Part shown: in pieces, positions 8,315 through 16,533 of the stretch
Layout of the letters: every line of letters starts with the position of its first letter
Numbering within the stretch: the first letter of the stretch is position 1
Source of the DNA: Novosphingobium aquimarinum
GTDB lineage: Bacteria; Pseudomonadota; Alphaproteobacteria; Sphingomonadales; Sphingomonadaceae
Direction: 5' to 3'
Assembly: GCF_009746585.1 (NCBI RefSeq)
Contig: NZ_WRPO01000023.1
Span: 1 to 60,160, forward strand
Length of the DNA: 60,160 nt
The notes under the pieces: model-generated
Database searches by the model: none
Told to the model about the DNA's origin: nothing
Seen by the model: the letters and a program-made list of their open reading frames with translations, nothing else
Program-made: the position numbers and the translations under genes

Positions 8315-9015
8315 TGTGCAATTCCTTTCTTGTATCCGCGCCATAGCGAGATCGTCCCGGTTGCCGTCGGGAACCGTTGGAGCAGGCATGGCTCGGTGAA
8401 GATTTCGGCGAACAGTTTTTCGACTTCGCCGTCGGCGCTGGGCTGCGTGTCGCTTATGCCGTCAAGAGACTGGACGGTCGCCCGGAAGAGGCTCCGCATG
8501 AGTGGGCTATCCTGCTTCATATAATCGGAGATCAACACGGTTCCGCCTGGCACGAGCAAGCTTTCGATGGTTTCCAGGATTGTCTGCTTCTTGCGCAAGG
8601 GGACCTGGTGCAGGACGAGGCTGCTGACGATCTTGTTCGGCTGCCACCCTGCGGGTAGCTCGAGGCTTTCGAGAAAGCCATTGTGCCATTTCACGAGATC
8701 GGCTCCCGCGCCAAACTTGCGCCGCGCAAGCGCGAGCGCCTCCGGGTCGGGTTCGACACCGATCAGACCCGCTTCCGGACAATCCGTCATCAAGGCCTTG
8801 AGAAGAGTGCCGGTTCCGCTGCCAACATCGATCACCCGGTCGCCGGGGACAAGGTGCAGCTCTTCGACAATCCTTTGTCGCCAGAGATGTTCGCGGGTGA
8901 ACAGACCGATCGCCCGGTCGTAAAGGGGCGTCAGAAAGCTCTTGCCAAGAAGAGGCGTAAATTCGCCGTGATCTTCAGGTGCGGTGATATTGTTCACGAG
9001 CTGGTTCCCATTCAT
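8311..9015 (-). CDS. Class I SAM-dependent methyltransferase
   Basis: 234 residues with the Rossmann methyltransferase signature DVGSGTGTLLKAL (about residues 63-75), the acidic VEPD end of strand 2 and the post-motif GTVLISDYMK. The substrate is not evident; related genes are found in copper islands. It is the first gene of a divergent unit: its promoter candidate (9050-9076, minus strand) is back-to-back with that of the sigma module on the plus strand. Confidence 0.8.
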   Translation of the reverse strand: MNGNQLVNNITAPEDHGEFTPLLGKSFLTPLYDRAIGLFTREHLWRQRIVEELHLVPGDRVIDVGSGTGTLLKALMTDCPEAGLIGVEPDPEALALARRKFGAGADLVKWHNGFLESLELPAGWQPNKIVSSLVLHQVPLRKKQTILETIESLLVPGGTVLISDYMKQDSPLMRSLFRATVQSLDGISDTQPSADGEVEKLFAEIFTEPCLLQRFPTATGTISLWRGYKKGIAQ

Positions 9016-9049
9016 CCCGGCTTCGACCCGATTCTGACAGACCCGTCTC

Positions 9050-9076
9050 GATTACGTATGGTGGTGGACATTCCCT
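9050..9076 (-). promoter_or_regulatory. ECF-type promoter candidate for the methyltransferase-DUF411 unit
   Basis: Minus strand AGGGAAT at 9076-9070, 13 bases, then CGTAATC at 9056-9050. It has the same spacing and core as four other sites in the cargo, and its -10 side points to the methyltransferase start at 9015. Confidence 0.65.
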
Positions 9077-9092
9077 CAAAAAAAGAAGTTTA

Positions 9093-9118
9093 AGGGATTG
9101 TGCAGGCGAGCGCGTATA
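9093..9118 (+). promoter_or_regulatory. ECF-type promoter candidate for the CnrYXH-like module (autoregulation)
   Basis: Plus strand AGGGATT at 9093-9099, 13 bases, CGTATA from 9113. It lies 36 bases before the ATG at 9149 and only 16 bases from the divergent site at 9050-9076. It would let the sigma factor at 9890 drive its own operon. Confidence 0.65.
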
Positions 9119-9148
9119 GGACACGTGCAACCCCCAGGAGTTTTTCGG

Positions 9149-9445
9149 ATGCGTGACAATCACTCTCTTGATGCGGTGCTCGGAACCCTTTCCGCCACCG
9201 GCACCAGCGAGGTCCCCGCCGACTTCATGGATGGCGTTTGGCAGCGCGCCGGACAGCTTGGCGAAATCGCCGACCGACGCCGCCGGACGGCTCTGTTCGT
9301 CGGTCTGTTCGTCGTCGGGCTTGGAGCTGGCGCCGGAACGAGCGGTTGGCCCGGCGGCTATGGCACGTCTTCCGCGTCATTTGGCGAGAGTCTTATCCTC
9401 GGCGAACAGCTGTCCCCATCGGCGCTCCTCCATGTGGAGCAATAG
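9149..9445 (+). CDS. Small single-TM protein, likely CnrY-like anti-sigma factor
   Basis: 98 residues from the ATG at 9149 (CCAGGAG upstream); the in-frame ATG at 9098 falls inside the promoter candidate and is rejected. A short cytoplasmic N-terminus of about 45 residues with conserved-looking hydrophobic positions precedes one transmembrane segment (TALFVGLFVVGLGAGAG). This is the topology of CnrY/NccY anti-sigma factors, which hold the ECF factor at the membrane. Followed after three bases by the CnrX-like sensor and then the sigma gene, giving the Y-X-H order. Assignment is mainly by context. Confidence 0.6.
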   Translation: MRDNHSLDAVLGTLSATGTSEVPADFMDGVWQRAGQLGEIADRRRRTALFVGLFVVGLGAGAGTSGWPGGYGTSSASFGESLILGEQLSPSALLHVEQ

Positions 9446-9448
9446 GGT

Positions 9449-9883
9449 TTGAAGACGACGCATATCGTTCTCGCGGTGCTTCTCGCAGCACTTGCAGGAT
9501 GCCTCGGCGCGATTGCCGCGGACCGCTGGGCCAATCACGAGGCTGGCTCCGGCCTCCACGATTTCGTGCACGACGAACTCACCCTGACGGCCGACCAGGA
9601 GCAGCGTCTCGATGCGCTCGAGGCTCGTTTCGCTTTCGAAAGGGCACGGCTCGAAGGATCGGCGCGCGCAGCCAATGCCCGGCTCGCCCAGGCGATGGAA
9701 AATGAGCACGAGTACGGTCCCGAGGTTTCGGCCGCGATCGACGAGGTGCATGCGCGTATGGGCGATCTGCAGAAAGCAACGGTACGGCATGTCTTCGACA
9801 TGCGTGAAATTCTCGAACCCGAGCAGCAACGCCAGTTCGACCGCAAGGTCTCCGACGCCTTGACCCGCGACCCTCGCGACTGA
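9449..9883 (+). CDS. CnrX-like periplasmic heavy-metal sensor
   Basis: 144 residues from a TTG start. One N-terminal membrane anchor (about residues 5-23) is followed by a periplasmic four-helix region rich in His, Glu and Met (HDFVHDELTLTADQEQRLDALEARF, shortened here: see HDFVHDEL at about 37-44). The LT..Q..RL pattern is the hallmark of the CnrX/CpxP-like heavy-metal-resistance family (PF13801). It probably senses copper or a related metal in the periplasm and relays this to the CnrY-like protein. It lies six bases before the sigma gene. Confidence 0.75.
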   Translation: MKTTHIVLAVLLAALAGCLGAIAADRWANHEAGSGLHDFVHDELTLTADQEQRLDALEARFAFERARLEGSARAANARLAQAMENEHEYGPEVSAAIDEVHARMGDLQKATVRHVFDMREILEPEQQRQFDRKVSDALTRDPRD

Positions 9884-9889
9884 AGCGCC

Positions 9890-10450
9890 ATGTCGGGGGC
9901 GGGCGACAATCCGGATGAGGCCCTTGTTTCGCAGGCGAGGGCTGGAAACAAGCGGGCTTTCAGCCAACTCGTCGAGCATGAAACTGGTCGGCTTCTCGCG
10001 CTCGGGACACGCATGCTTTCCTCTCCTTCTCAGGCCGAGGACGTTGTTCAGGACAGCCTCGCTTCGGTGTGGCTGACGCGCCATCGGCTTGATCCGGACA
10101 AGCCGATCGGACCCTATCTGACAACCGTCGTCCTCAACCGCTGCCGGGACCGTTTGCGCAGGCGCAAGGTCGCGGGCTTTTTCGGACTGTCGGGTGATGA
10201 CGAACTCCATTCCATCGCCGACGATTTGCCTGGTCCTGAAGCGTTGGCCGTTTCCAGGGAAGAGCTCAATCTCGTTCAGGCCGAGATCGCGCGAATGCCT
10301 GTAAGGCTGCGCGAAGCGCTTGTGCTCGTGACCATCGAGGGGCGTAGCCAGGCCGAGGCGGCCGATCTTCTCGGAACGACCGAAAAGGCCATCGAAACCC
10401 GCGTATATCGCGCGCGCAACAGGCTGAAGGAGCGCTTCGAAAAACTTTGA
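9890..10450 (+). CDS. ECF sigma factor (CnrH-like position)
   Basis: 186 residues with sigma-70 region 2 (QAEDVVQDSLASVWL, about 48-62, and YLTTVVLNRCRDRLRRRK) and region 4 (LREALVLVTIEGRSQAEAADLLG, split here as LREALVLV and SQAEAADLLGTTEKAIETR). No extra C-terminal domain. It ends the CnrYXH-like module. The shared AGGG-N13-CGTA sites in this cargo are its most likely targets, including one that overlaps its own stop codon and would drive copA. Confidence 0.88.
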   Translation: MSGAGDNPDEALVSQARAGNKRAFSQLVEHETGRLLALGTRMLSSPSQAEDVVQDSLASVWLTRHRLDPDKPIGPYLTTVVLNRCRDRLRRRKVAGFFGLSGDDELHSIADDLPGPEALAVSREELNLVQAEIARMPVRLREALVLVTIEGRSQAEAADLLGTTEKAIETRVYRARNRLKERFEKL

Positions 10451-10476
10451 GGGGTTGGCTGGGCGCGCGCGTAAGT
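10450..10476 (+). promoter_or_regulatory. ECF-type promoter candidate for the copA operon
   Basis: AGGGGTT at 10450-10456 (its first base is the last base of the sigma stop codon), 13 bases, CGTAAGT from 10470. It lies 30 bases before the copA ATG. Confidence 0.65.
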
Positions 10477-10505
10477 AACGGTAAACGCCAAGTCAGGAGC
10501 CCTTT

Positions 10506-12314
10506 ATGATCGCCGTCAATCGACGCAAGTTTCTCGGAGCCGGAGCAGGAGGAATGGGTCTGCTCGGCCTTGCCGGGGCGATGCCTGCCTGGGCACGGGG
10601 CGCGGACATCCTCGCAGGTAACGCCCGCAAGGGGCTGGACGAGGTATCCGGTCCCAATATCGACCTCACCGTTGCCCGATCGGCCTTCGCGACCGGCAAC
10701 AGGCGCGGCGGCGCGATCGCCGTCAATGGCACGATCCCCGGTCCGCTGTTGCGATTGCAGGAAGGCACGACCGTCCGGCTCAATGTCCATAACCAGCTCG
10801 AGGAAGATACCTCGATCCACTGGCACGGTCTGCTCGTGCCGTTTCAGCTCGATGGAGTGCCTGGCGTGAGCTTTCCCGGCGTCAAACCGGGAGAGACCTT
10901 CACCGCCGAATTTCCGGTTCGCCAGTCGGGTACCTACTGGTGGCACTCGCATAGCGGCCTGCAGGAACAGGCCGGGCATTACGGCGCGATCGTGGTCGAC
11001 CCCGCCGGACCCGATCCGGTCCAGGCCGACCGCGAATATATCGTGGTGCTGAGCGAATTCAGCGAAATGTCGCCCCACACGATTTTCGACAAGCTCAAGA
11101 AGGGCGAAGGCTACTTCAACTACAACCAGAATACCTGGACCGACGATTACCCGCTTTCGGGCGAGGATCGCCGGATGTGGGCGAAAATGCGCATGATGCC
11201 GACGGACATCCTCGACGTGTCGAGCGCGGCTTATACCTATCTTCTGAACGGCCATGGCCCGCTCGACAATCTGGAATACCTCTTCCGCCCGGGCGAACGC
11301 GTGCGGCTGCGCTTCATCAATGCCGGCGCCATGACCTTCTTCAATATTCGCATTCCCGGCCTGCCGATGACCATCGTTCAGGCGGACGGGCAGAACGTCG
11401 AGCCGGTGGAGGTCGACGAGTTCCAGATCGGTGTGGCCGAGACATACGACGTCGTCGTGACGCCGGGCGCGCAACAAGCCTACACGCTGGTCGCGGAGTC
11501 GATGGACCGCTCGGGCATGGGTATTGCCACACTCGCGAGCGCACCCGGCGCTCGCGCCGCCATTCCGCCGCTGCGCGATCCGCCGCTTCTGACCATGGCC
11601 GACATGGGCATGAGCGGCATGGACCACGGCTCGTCTGGCGATGCCGGCATGTCGGGCATGGACCACGGAAGTGGCGGCGACATGGCGGGGATGGATCATG
11701 GTTCGTCCGGCCAATCCGAGATGGCAGGCATGGCCGGCATGTCGGGGATGCAGATGCGCGACACGTCGCTTCTGCCGCCCGATGTGAAGGTCGGGCCCGG
11801 TCTCGACATGGTCTCGATGAACCCGGTCGACCGCATGGGCGATCCCGGCATCGGTCTCGCCGATGTGCCGCATCGTACGCTCGACTATCGCAAGCTGCGC
11901 GCTCTGACGCCGCACCGCGAGGGCCGCACGCCGTCCCGGCGAATGGAAATTCATCTGACCGGCAATATGGAGCGCTACATGTGGTCGTTCGACGGCAAGA
12001 AGTTCTCCGCCGTCTCAGACGAGCCGATCCGTTTCGCCTATAACGAGCGCGTGCGCGTGAAGCTCGTCAACGACACGATGATGGCGCACCCCATTCACTT
12101 GCACGGTCATTTCTTCGAGCTGGTCAATGGCGCGCCGGCCGATCGTCAACCGCTCAAGCACACGGTAATCCTGCAGCCGGGTGGCAGCGCGCAGTTCGAC
12201 CTGACGGCGGACGAGCCGGGCGACTGGGCCTTCCACTGTCACCTTCTCTACCACATGCATGCCGGGATGTTTCAGATCGTCACGGTCGCCAATCCCGACG
12301 GGAGCGAAGCATGA
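10506..12314 (+). CDS. copA: CopA/PcoA multicopper oxidase
   Basis: 602 residues. A twin-arginine signal (RRKFLGAGAGG from residue 6) directs the folded protein to the periplasm. Copper ligands are all visible: HWHG (105-108), HSHS (147-150), a HPIHLHGH motif near 525 and HCHLLYHMHAGM (577-588). Between the second and third cupredoxin domains lies a Met/His-rich insert (about 365-420) with repeated GMDHG and GMSGM units that probably binds extra Cu(I). It oxidises Cu(I) to the less toxic Cu(II). Its stop overlaps the copB start (ATGA). Confidence 0.95.
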   Translation: MIAVNRRKFLGAGAGGMGLLGLAGAMPAWARGADILAGNARKGLDEVSGPNIDLTVARSAFATGNRRGGAIAVNGTIPGPLLRLQEGTTVRLNVHNQLEEDTSIHWHGLLVPFQLDGVPGVSFPGVKPGETFTAEFPVRQSGTYWWHSHSGLQEQAGHYGAIVVDPAGPDPVQADREYIVVLSEFSEMSPHTIFDKLKKGEGYFNYNQNTWTDDYPLSGEDRRMWAKMRMMPTDILDVSSAAYTYLLNGHGPLDNLEYLFRPGERVRLRFINAGAMTFFNIRIPGLPMTIVQADGQNVEPVEVDEFQIGVAETYDVVVTPGAQQAYTLVAESMDRSGMGIATLASAPGARAAIPPLRDPPLLTMADMGMSGMDHGSSGDAGMSGMDHGSGGDMAGMDHGSSGQSEMAGMAGMSGMQMRDTSLLPPDVKVGPGLDMVSMNPVDRMGDPGIGLADVPHRTLDYRKLRALTPHREGRTPSRRMEIHLTGNMERYMWSFDGKKFSAVSDEPIRFAYNERVRVKLVNDTMMAHPIHLHGHFFELVNGAPADRQPLKHTVILQPGGSAQFDLTADEPGDWAFHCHLLYHMHAGMFQIVTVANPDGSEA

Positions 12315-13624
12315 AAATTCGTATTGCCAGCCTGCTCGCATCGGTCGCAGCCGGCTCAGTTCTCGCCTCCCCCGCGGCGGCACAGCATGCCGGTCATTCG
12401 CCGACGGAACCGCAGCAGAGTGTCGAGGCGCAGTCTGACGCGAAGACGAAGTGCGAACTAGAAGCCGAGCGCCATCGCGCAATGGGGCATCCCGTAGCAG
12501 ATGGAGCATGCGAACCGGCTGCTCAGCCTGAAGCCGCCATGGACCGCTCCGAGATGGATCATTCAACCATGGATCATGGTTCGATGACCGCTCGGGACGG
12601 TCATTCTGGCATGACAATGCCGATGGACGCTGCCCGTCCACAGGCATCGCCCGAAAGTCATGACGGAATGGATCACGGCTCTATGCCGCAGGGCAAGCCT
12701 GCCGAAGGCGCGATGGATCATTCGCAGATGAATCACGGCGAGATGGGACAGGCGGAAGCCAGTTCGTCGATGGACCATGGGCAGATGGATCACAGCCAGA
12801 TGAGCCATGGGGAGACGCCTTCGCAGGACATGCAGGGCATGGACCATTCGGCGATGCAGATGGGCGCGGACGATGATATCCCGCTGCTGCCGCCTCCTCC
12901 AGAAGCCGGGAGCGGCCCCGCGCGCGCGGCGGTCGCCATCTGGGGCGAGGAAGCCATGAACGAAGCGCGCCGCGAGCTTGTCCGCGAGACCGACGGAGGA
13001 ATGCGCTTCTGGTTTCAGGGCGATCGGCTCGAATACCGCGCCCGCGAGGGGAAGGATGGATATCTGTGGGACATCCAGGGCTATTATGGCGGCGACATCG
13101 ACAAATTCTGGTTCAAGTCAGAGGGGGAGGGCAGCTTCGGCGAACCCATAGAAGGTGCCGAGGTTCAGGCGCTCTGGAGCCGCGCCATTGCGCCCTTCTT
13201 CGATTTCCAGGCGGGTGTTCGCCAGGACCTCACCGGTCCGGAGCGCACGCACGCGGTTATCGGCATACAGGGCCTCATGCCGTACCGTTTCGAGGTCGAT
13301 GCTGCGGCCTTCGTGTCCACCAAGGGCGATGTGACCGCGCGGATCGAGGGCGAACTCGACCAGCGCATCACGCAGCGGTTGATCCTCCAGCCCAGAGCCG
13401 AACTCGCGCTTTCTGCGCAGGACATTCCCGAGCTGGGCATCGGTGCCGGTCTTGATCGGATCGAGGCGGGCCTGCGTCTACGCTACGAGTTCGCGCGCGA
13501 ATTCGCACCCTATGTCGGCGTTTCGCAGGAATGGCGCATCGGCGACAGCGCGGATTTTGCGCGGGCCGCCGGAGAGGATCCGAGCGTCACCAATTATGTC
13601 GTCGGTGTGCGATTCTGGTTCTGA
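12311..13624 (+). CDS. copB: CopB/PcoB outer-membrane copper-resistance protein
   Basis: 437 residues. A signal peptide (to about residue 25) is followed by a long Met/His/Asp-rich linker (about 75-195) with many MDHG/MDHS units and then the CopB beta-barrel domain (from about 205; AAVAIWGEEAMNEARREL and the end VVGVRFWF with a terminal aromatic Phe). CopB barrels sit in the outer membrane and act with CopA. The Met/His linker is longer than in classical PcoB. It overlaps copA by four bases. Confidence 0.92.
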   Translation: MKIRIASLLASVAAGSVLASPAAAQHAGHSPTEPQQSVEAQSDAKTKCELEAERHRAMGHPVADGACEPAAQPEAAMDRSEMDHSTMDHGSMTARDGHSGMTMPMDAARPQASPESHDGMDHGSMPQGKPAEGAMDHSQMNHGEMGQAEASSSMDHGQMDHSQMSHGETPSQDMQGMDHSAMQMGADDDIPLLPPPPEAGSGPARAAVAIWGEEAMNEARRELVRETDGGMRFWFQGDRLEYRAREGKDGYLWDIQGYYGGDIDKFWFKSEGEGSFGEPIEGAEVQALWSRAIAPFFDFQAGVRQDLTGPERTHAVIGIQGLMPYRFEVDAAAFVSTKGDVTARIEGELDQRITQRLILQPRAELALSAQDIPELGIGAGLDRIEAGLRLRYEFAREFAPYVGVSQEWRIGDSADFARAAGEDPSVTNYVVGVRFWF

Positions 13625-13648
13625 AATTTCAAAAAGGATAGAACTTCC

Positions 13649-14167
13649 ATGACCAAGACTTTGACACGCATCGCGGCGACTGCGCTTGTTGCCACGCTGA
13701 TACCGCTGCCAGCCTTCGCCCAGCAGATGGACCACTCTTCCCATGCGAACCATCAGATGCACGCGATGGACGCTTCGGCGGACGATGTCGCGGGCGCTGA
13801 AGAAACCCTCAAGGCCTATCGCACCGCTCTTGAAGCGCGCGACGCGCAGGCAATGCGCGCGCTCTTCACCGAGGACTCGGCCATCTTCGAGAATGGCAAG
13901 GCCGAAGGAAGTTTCGCGAATTACATGGAGCATCATCTCGGACCCGAGCTCGACGCGATCGTGAGCTTCACCTTTACCGACCCCACGCTGACCGTCACCC
14001 GGATGGGGCACATGGCCCATGCCTATGAGACGTATGGATATCGTATCGAACTTACCGATGGCCGGGTGATCGAGCGCGACGGCGTGGCGACATCGGTGCT
14101 TGCTCACGATGCGGACGGGTGGAGAATCGTCCAGTACCATTCCTCGTCGCGCGCGCCGCGCAACTGA
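13649..14167 (+). CDS. Secreted NTF2-like (DUF4440/SgcJ-type) protein
   Basis: 172 residues. A signal peptide ends at AFAQQ (about residue 30), followed by a short His/Met patch (MDHSSHANHQMHAMD). Residues about 50-170 have the alpha-beta pattern of SnoaL/NTF2 folds (AEETLKAYRTALEARDAQAMRALF, given in two pieces: EETLKAYRTAL and ALFTEDSAIFENG). It is likely periplasmic. The function is unknown; the family is common in copper operons. It lies 24 bases after copB in the same unit. Confidence 0.75.
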   Translation: MTKTLTRIAATALVATLIPLPAFAQQMDHSSHANHQMHAMDASADDVAGAEETLKAYRTALEARDAQAMRALFTEDSAIFENGKAEGSFANYMEHHLGPELDAIVSFTFTDPTLTVTRMGHMAHAYETYGYRIELTDGRVIERDGVATSVLAHDADGWRIVQYHSSSRAPRN

Positions 14168-14194
14168 TTACGGCTTTCGAAGAGGTAGCACCGG

Positions 14195-14926
14195 TTGGCA
14201 ACGCCGTCGCTGAAGCTGCGCTTGCATGTGCTCGGCAGCAAGATCCACAAATGGCTGGCGATTTTCGTCGGTGTCCAGGTCCTCTTGTGGATGGGAACCG
14301 GCGCCCTCATGTCGTTTCTCGACCTGGAAGAAGTTCGCTCCGAACATGTCGTTTCGCGTGAACGAGAAGCGCTACCCGCCGACGCCCCACTCCCGGCCTG
14401 GGTCGCAAGCGACGGTACTCTTGCAGCGGTAGCGACACGTTCGCTCGACGGCGATGCCGTGACCGAGGTCCGAAAGGTCGACGGTAGCGTGAGCCTCCAC
14501 GATCCGGTGACAGGGCGCAAACTCTCCCCCATCTCGGCTCCGACGGCAAGATCCATCGCGTTGCGCGCATGGACCGGACCGCGCACGACGATCGAAGGCG
14601 CGCGGCTCGTTCACGAACCGGTGGGGACCGAGTTTCGCGGCCCTTTTCCGGCCTGGCAGGTCACCTATGCTGACGAGGCTTCGACGCGCCTCTACATCGA
14701 TGCCAGCAGCGGTACCCTCGGGGCGGCGCGTAGTGATACATGGCGCCTGTTCGATTTCATCTGGGGCCTGCACATCATGGACTGGACCGAGCGTGATCGC
14801 ATCAACAGTTGGTGGCTTCTGCTGTTCGGCATTGGCGGCACGATCATAGCCCTGTCGGGTTTCGTCCTGCTGGCGAACCGGATGCCGAGGCTGCGCCGCC
14901 GCGCAAAGAAGAGCAAGCTCGCCTGA
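14195..14926 (+). CDS. PepSY-associated membrane protein
   Basis: 243 residues from a TTG start preceded by AGAGGTAG. An N-terminal helix (LHVLGSKIHKWLAIFVGVQ..) carries the HKW motif typical of PepSY_TM proteins. A periplasmic PepSY-like domain (WQVTYADEASTRLYIDASSG, about 155-175) and a C-terminal helix (WWLLLFGIGGTIIALSGFVL) follow. This family is linked to iron or copper reduction and transport. It is the last gene of the copA operon; several GC-rich hairpins follow at 14924-14990 without a T run. Confidence 0.8.
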   Translation: MATPSLKLRLHVLGSKIHKWLAIFVGVQVLLWMGTGALMSFLDLEEVRSEHVVSREREALPADAPLPAWVASDGTLAAVATRSLDGDAVTEVRKVDGSVSLHDPVTGRKLSPISAPTARSIALRAWTGPRTTIEGARLVHEPVGTEFRGPFPAWQVTYADEASTRLYIDASSGTLGAARSDTWRLFDFIWGLHIMDWTERDRINSWWLLLFGIGGTIIALSGFVLLANRMPRLRRRAKKSKLA

Positions 14927-15156
14927 GCCCATGGGGCTCATGTGCGTGGGCGAACGCCTTACCCCCGTTCGCCAGGCCCAACGGGCCAGGAGCCGAATGC
15001 GTTCGACGATCGCGATCGTGCCGGCATCGGACCTGATCCCGCAGACGCTCTTCTGTCGCGCCAATACCATCAAATTAATGTGAGGGGCACGCGGCTGCCG
15101 TGCGTATCAGGCACATAGGTCGCACTTTAACTGCAGGTTCGGAAGACATACGAGAC
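14927..15156. other. Intergenic region with hairpins and a promoter candidate
   Basis: Short inverted repeats follow the PepSY gene (TGAGCCC/GGGGCTCA at 14924-14941, GGCGAAC/GTTCGCC at 14949-14973, GGCCC/GGGCC at about 14979-14991). They may end the copA transcript. The promoter candidate of the next unit is listed separately. No gene is seen. Confidence 0.4.
15083..15108 (+). promoter_or_regulatory. ECF-type promoter candidate for the DUF2231 unit
   Basis: AGGGGCA at 15083-15089, 13 bases, CGTATC from 15103. Its position excludes the in-frame ATG at 15100 as the start of the following gene and supports the ATG at 15157. Confidence 0.6.
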
Positions 15157-15828
15157 ATGAAAGCCCCCTCATTTCTGGCGCTGCTCGCCGCAAGCCTGCT
15201 CTTCGTCGGACCCGTTCAGGCTCATGGCGACGAAAAGCACGGCGAAGAGGCGAGCGCCGCGCCTGCTGCCACTAATGGCGATGTGCACGACCAGGCGGCC
15301 ATGGCGCAGATGGGCGAGACTGCGGATGCTGGCGAGTCCTCCGGCGCGCACGATGAAGCGGGCGCAGCCCATGACGAGGCCGGTGGCCATGCGGATGAGA
15401 GCGAAACCGGCGTCATGGCCGTACTGAAAAAGCTGCATCCGGCAACGATCCACTTCCCGATCGCCTTGTTTTTCATGGCTGCGGCCACCGAATTGTTCGT
15501 GATGCGCCGGAAAGGAGCGGGCCTGGAAAGTGCGGTGCGCGTACTCGTCTACGGCGGAGCAATCGGCGCAGTCGTCGCAGTTCTGTTCGGATGGATTCAC
15601 ACCGGTCTGTGGTTCGGCGGCGATACTGTCATGCAAGTCCATCGATGGACCGGTATGCTGGTCGCGGTTCTCGGTATTGCGATGGCATACCTCGCGAGCA
15701 GGCCGAGCCAGAGCCGCGCATGGTTGCGCGCGTCGATCTTCTCCATGGCGGCACTCGTTCTCATCCAGGGGTTCCTTGGCGGCGAGCTCGCGCACGGACC
15801 GGACCATCTTGGCGTTTCGTGGCTCTGA
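15157..15828 (+). CDS. DUF2231 membrane protein with His/Asp-rich secreted region
   Basis: 223 residues. A signal peptide ends around VQAHGDE (residue 20). A 60-residue acidic His/Ala-rich region follows (HDEAGAAHDEAGGHADE) that could bind metal. The rest is a four-helix membrane domain that opens with LHPATIHFPIALFF, the DUF2231 signature, and includes GWIHTGLW and VHRWTGML. DUF2231 domains resemble cytochrome-like membrane modules. First gene of a two-gene unit with the lipoprotein at 15843. Confidence 0.82.
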   Translation: MKAPSFLALLAASLLFVGPVQAHGDEKHGEEASAAPAATNGDVHDQAAMAQMGETADAGESSGAHDEAGAAHDEAGGHADESETGVMAVLKKLHPATIHFPIALFFMAAATELFVMRRKGAGLESAVRVLVYGGAIGAVVAVLFGWIHTGLWFGGDTVMQVHRWTGMLVAVLGIAMAYLASRPSQSRAWLRASIFSMAALVLIQGFLGGELAHGPDHLGVSWL

Positions 15829-15842
15829 AGGAGTTGAATAAC

Positions 15843-16250
15843 ATGCGAATTCTGAAATCGAACACCGCGATAGCATTTCTCGCGACCGCGCCATTGACGT
15901 TCGCTCTCGCCGCTTGTGACCAAGCGCAGGAGAGCACACCGGCTGCTGAGGTTTCGCCTATGGGCGGAACTGCGGTGATGCCTGGCACGGCACCCGAGGC
16001 GGGTCTTGCAGACCCGGCAACCTCTCCCTCCGAAAATGAGGCAGCGGCCGCACGTCAGGACGCTCTTTCGACAATTGGCGCCGCCACGCCTGCGTCACGG
16101 CGCGCTGTCCCGCCCGCATCACGCGCAACTGCCACACCCGCAGCGCCAGCAACGCGCACGCAACCCGCGAGCGAGGCGACCCCGCCCGCCGATCCCCATG
16201 CGGGCCATGACATGTCCTCGATGGCCGATCACGACATGGACAGCATGTGA
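15843..16250 (+). CDS. Ala/Pro-rich lipoprotein with a His/Met tail
   Basis: 135 residues from the ATG at 15843. Lipoprotein signal with lipobox LAAC (Cys near 25). The mature part is a low-complexity Ala/Pro/Thr linker ending in HAGHDMSSMADHDMDSM, a likely copper-binding tail like those in CopA and CopB of the same cargo. No folded domain is recognisable. It lies 14 bases after the DUF2231 gene. Confidence 0.7.
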   Translation: MRILKSNTAIAFLATAPLTFALAACDQAQESTPAAEVSPMGGTAVMPGTAPEAGLADPATSPSENEAAAARQDALSTIGAATPASRRAVPPASRATATPAAPATRTQPASEATPPADPHAGHDMSSMADHDMDSM

Positions 16251-16332
16251 TCGGGCGCGTTCCCCGGTGACACGGCTATTCAGGAGATACCCTGGGCAGG
16301 AAACCGCAACGAACATCGCAAGATCAGGAAAG

Positions 16333-16430
16333 GACGGCCCCGCCTCCCCCCGAAGCCCTGCGGGTCGCAGGTGCCCCCAAGGGGTCGTTCAGGAACCCCG
16401 CGTGAAGACCAACCCGCGCGGGGTTCCGTT
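16333..16430. repeat. Dispersed hairpin repeat, copy B
   Basis: Partner of 256-350. GGAACCCCGCG at 16392-16402 pairs with CGCGGGGTTCC at 16417-16427, and a second small hairpin (cctgcg/cgcagg) precedes it. It lies between the end of the metal cargo (16250) and the first backbone gene (16534). The rest of 16251-16533 shows no gene. Confidence 0.75.
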
Positions 16431-16533
16431 TGCCCGGCTTCGCTGTCGCCGTGCCAGGCGCATCCCGGTAGGACTTTGTGCTATGTGAGCAGCGTGCAGA
16501 CGATCGCCTCGTTGGCTATGAAAGGAACCGCAT

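Noticed and set aside
10266..11954. 562-residue open frame on the minus strand across the sigma and copA genes
   Set aside because: It is antisense to two well-supported genes, is His/Arg-rich as expected for a complement of GC-rich code, and has no recognisable motif.
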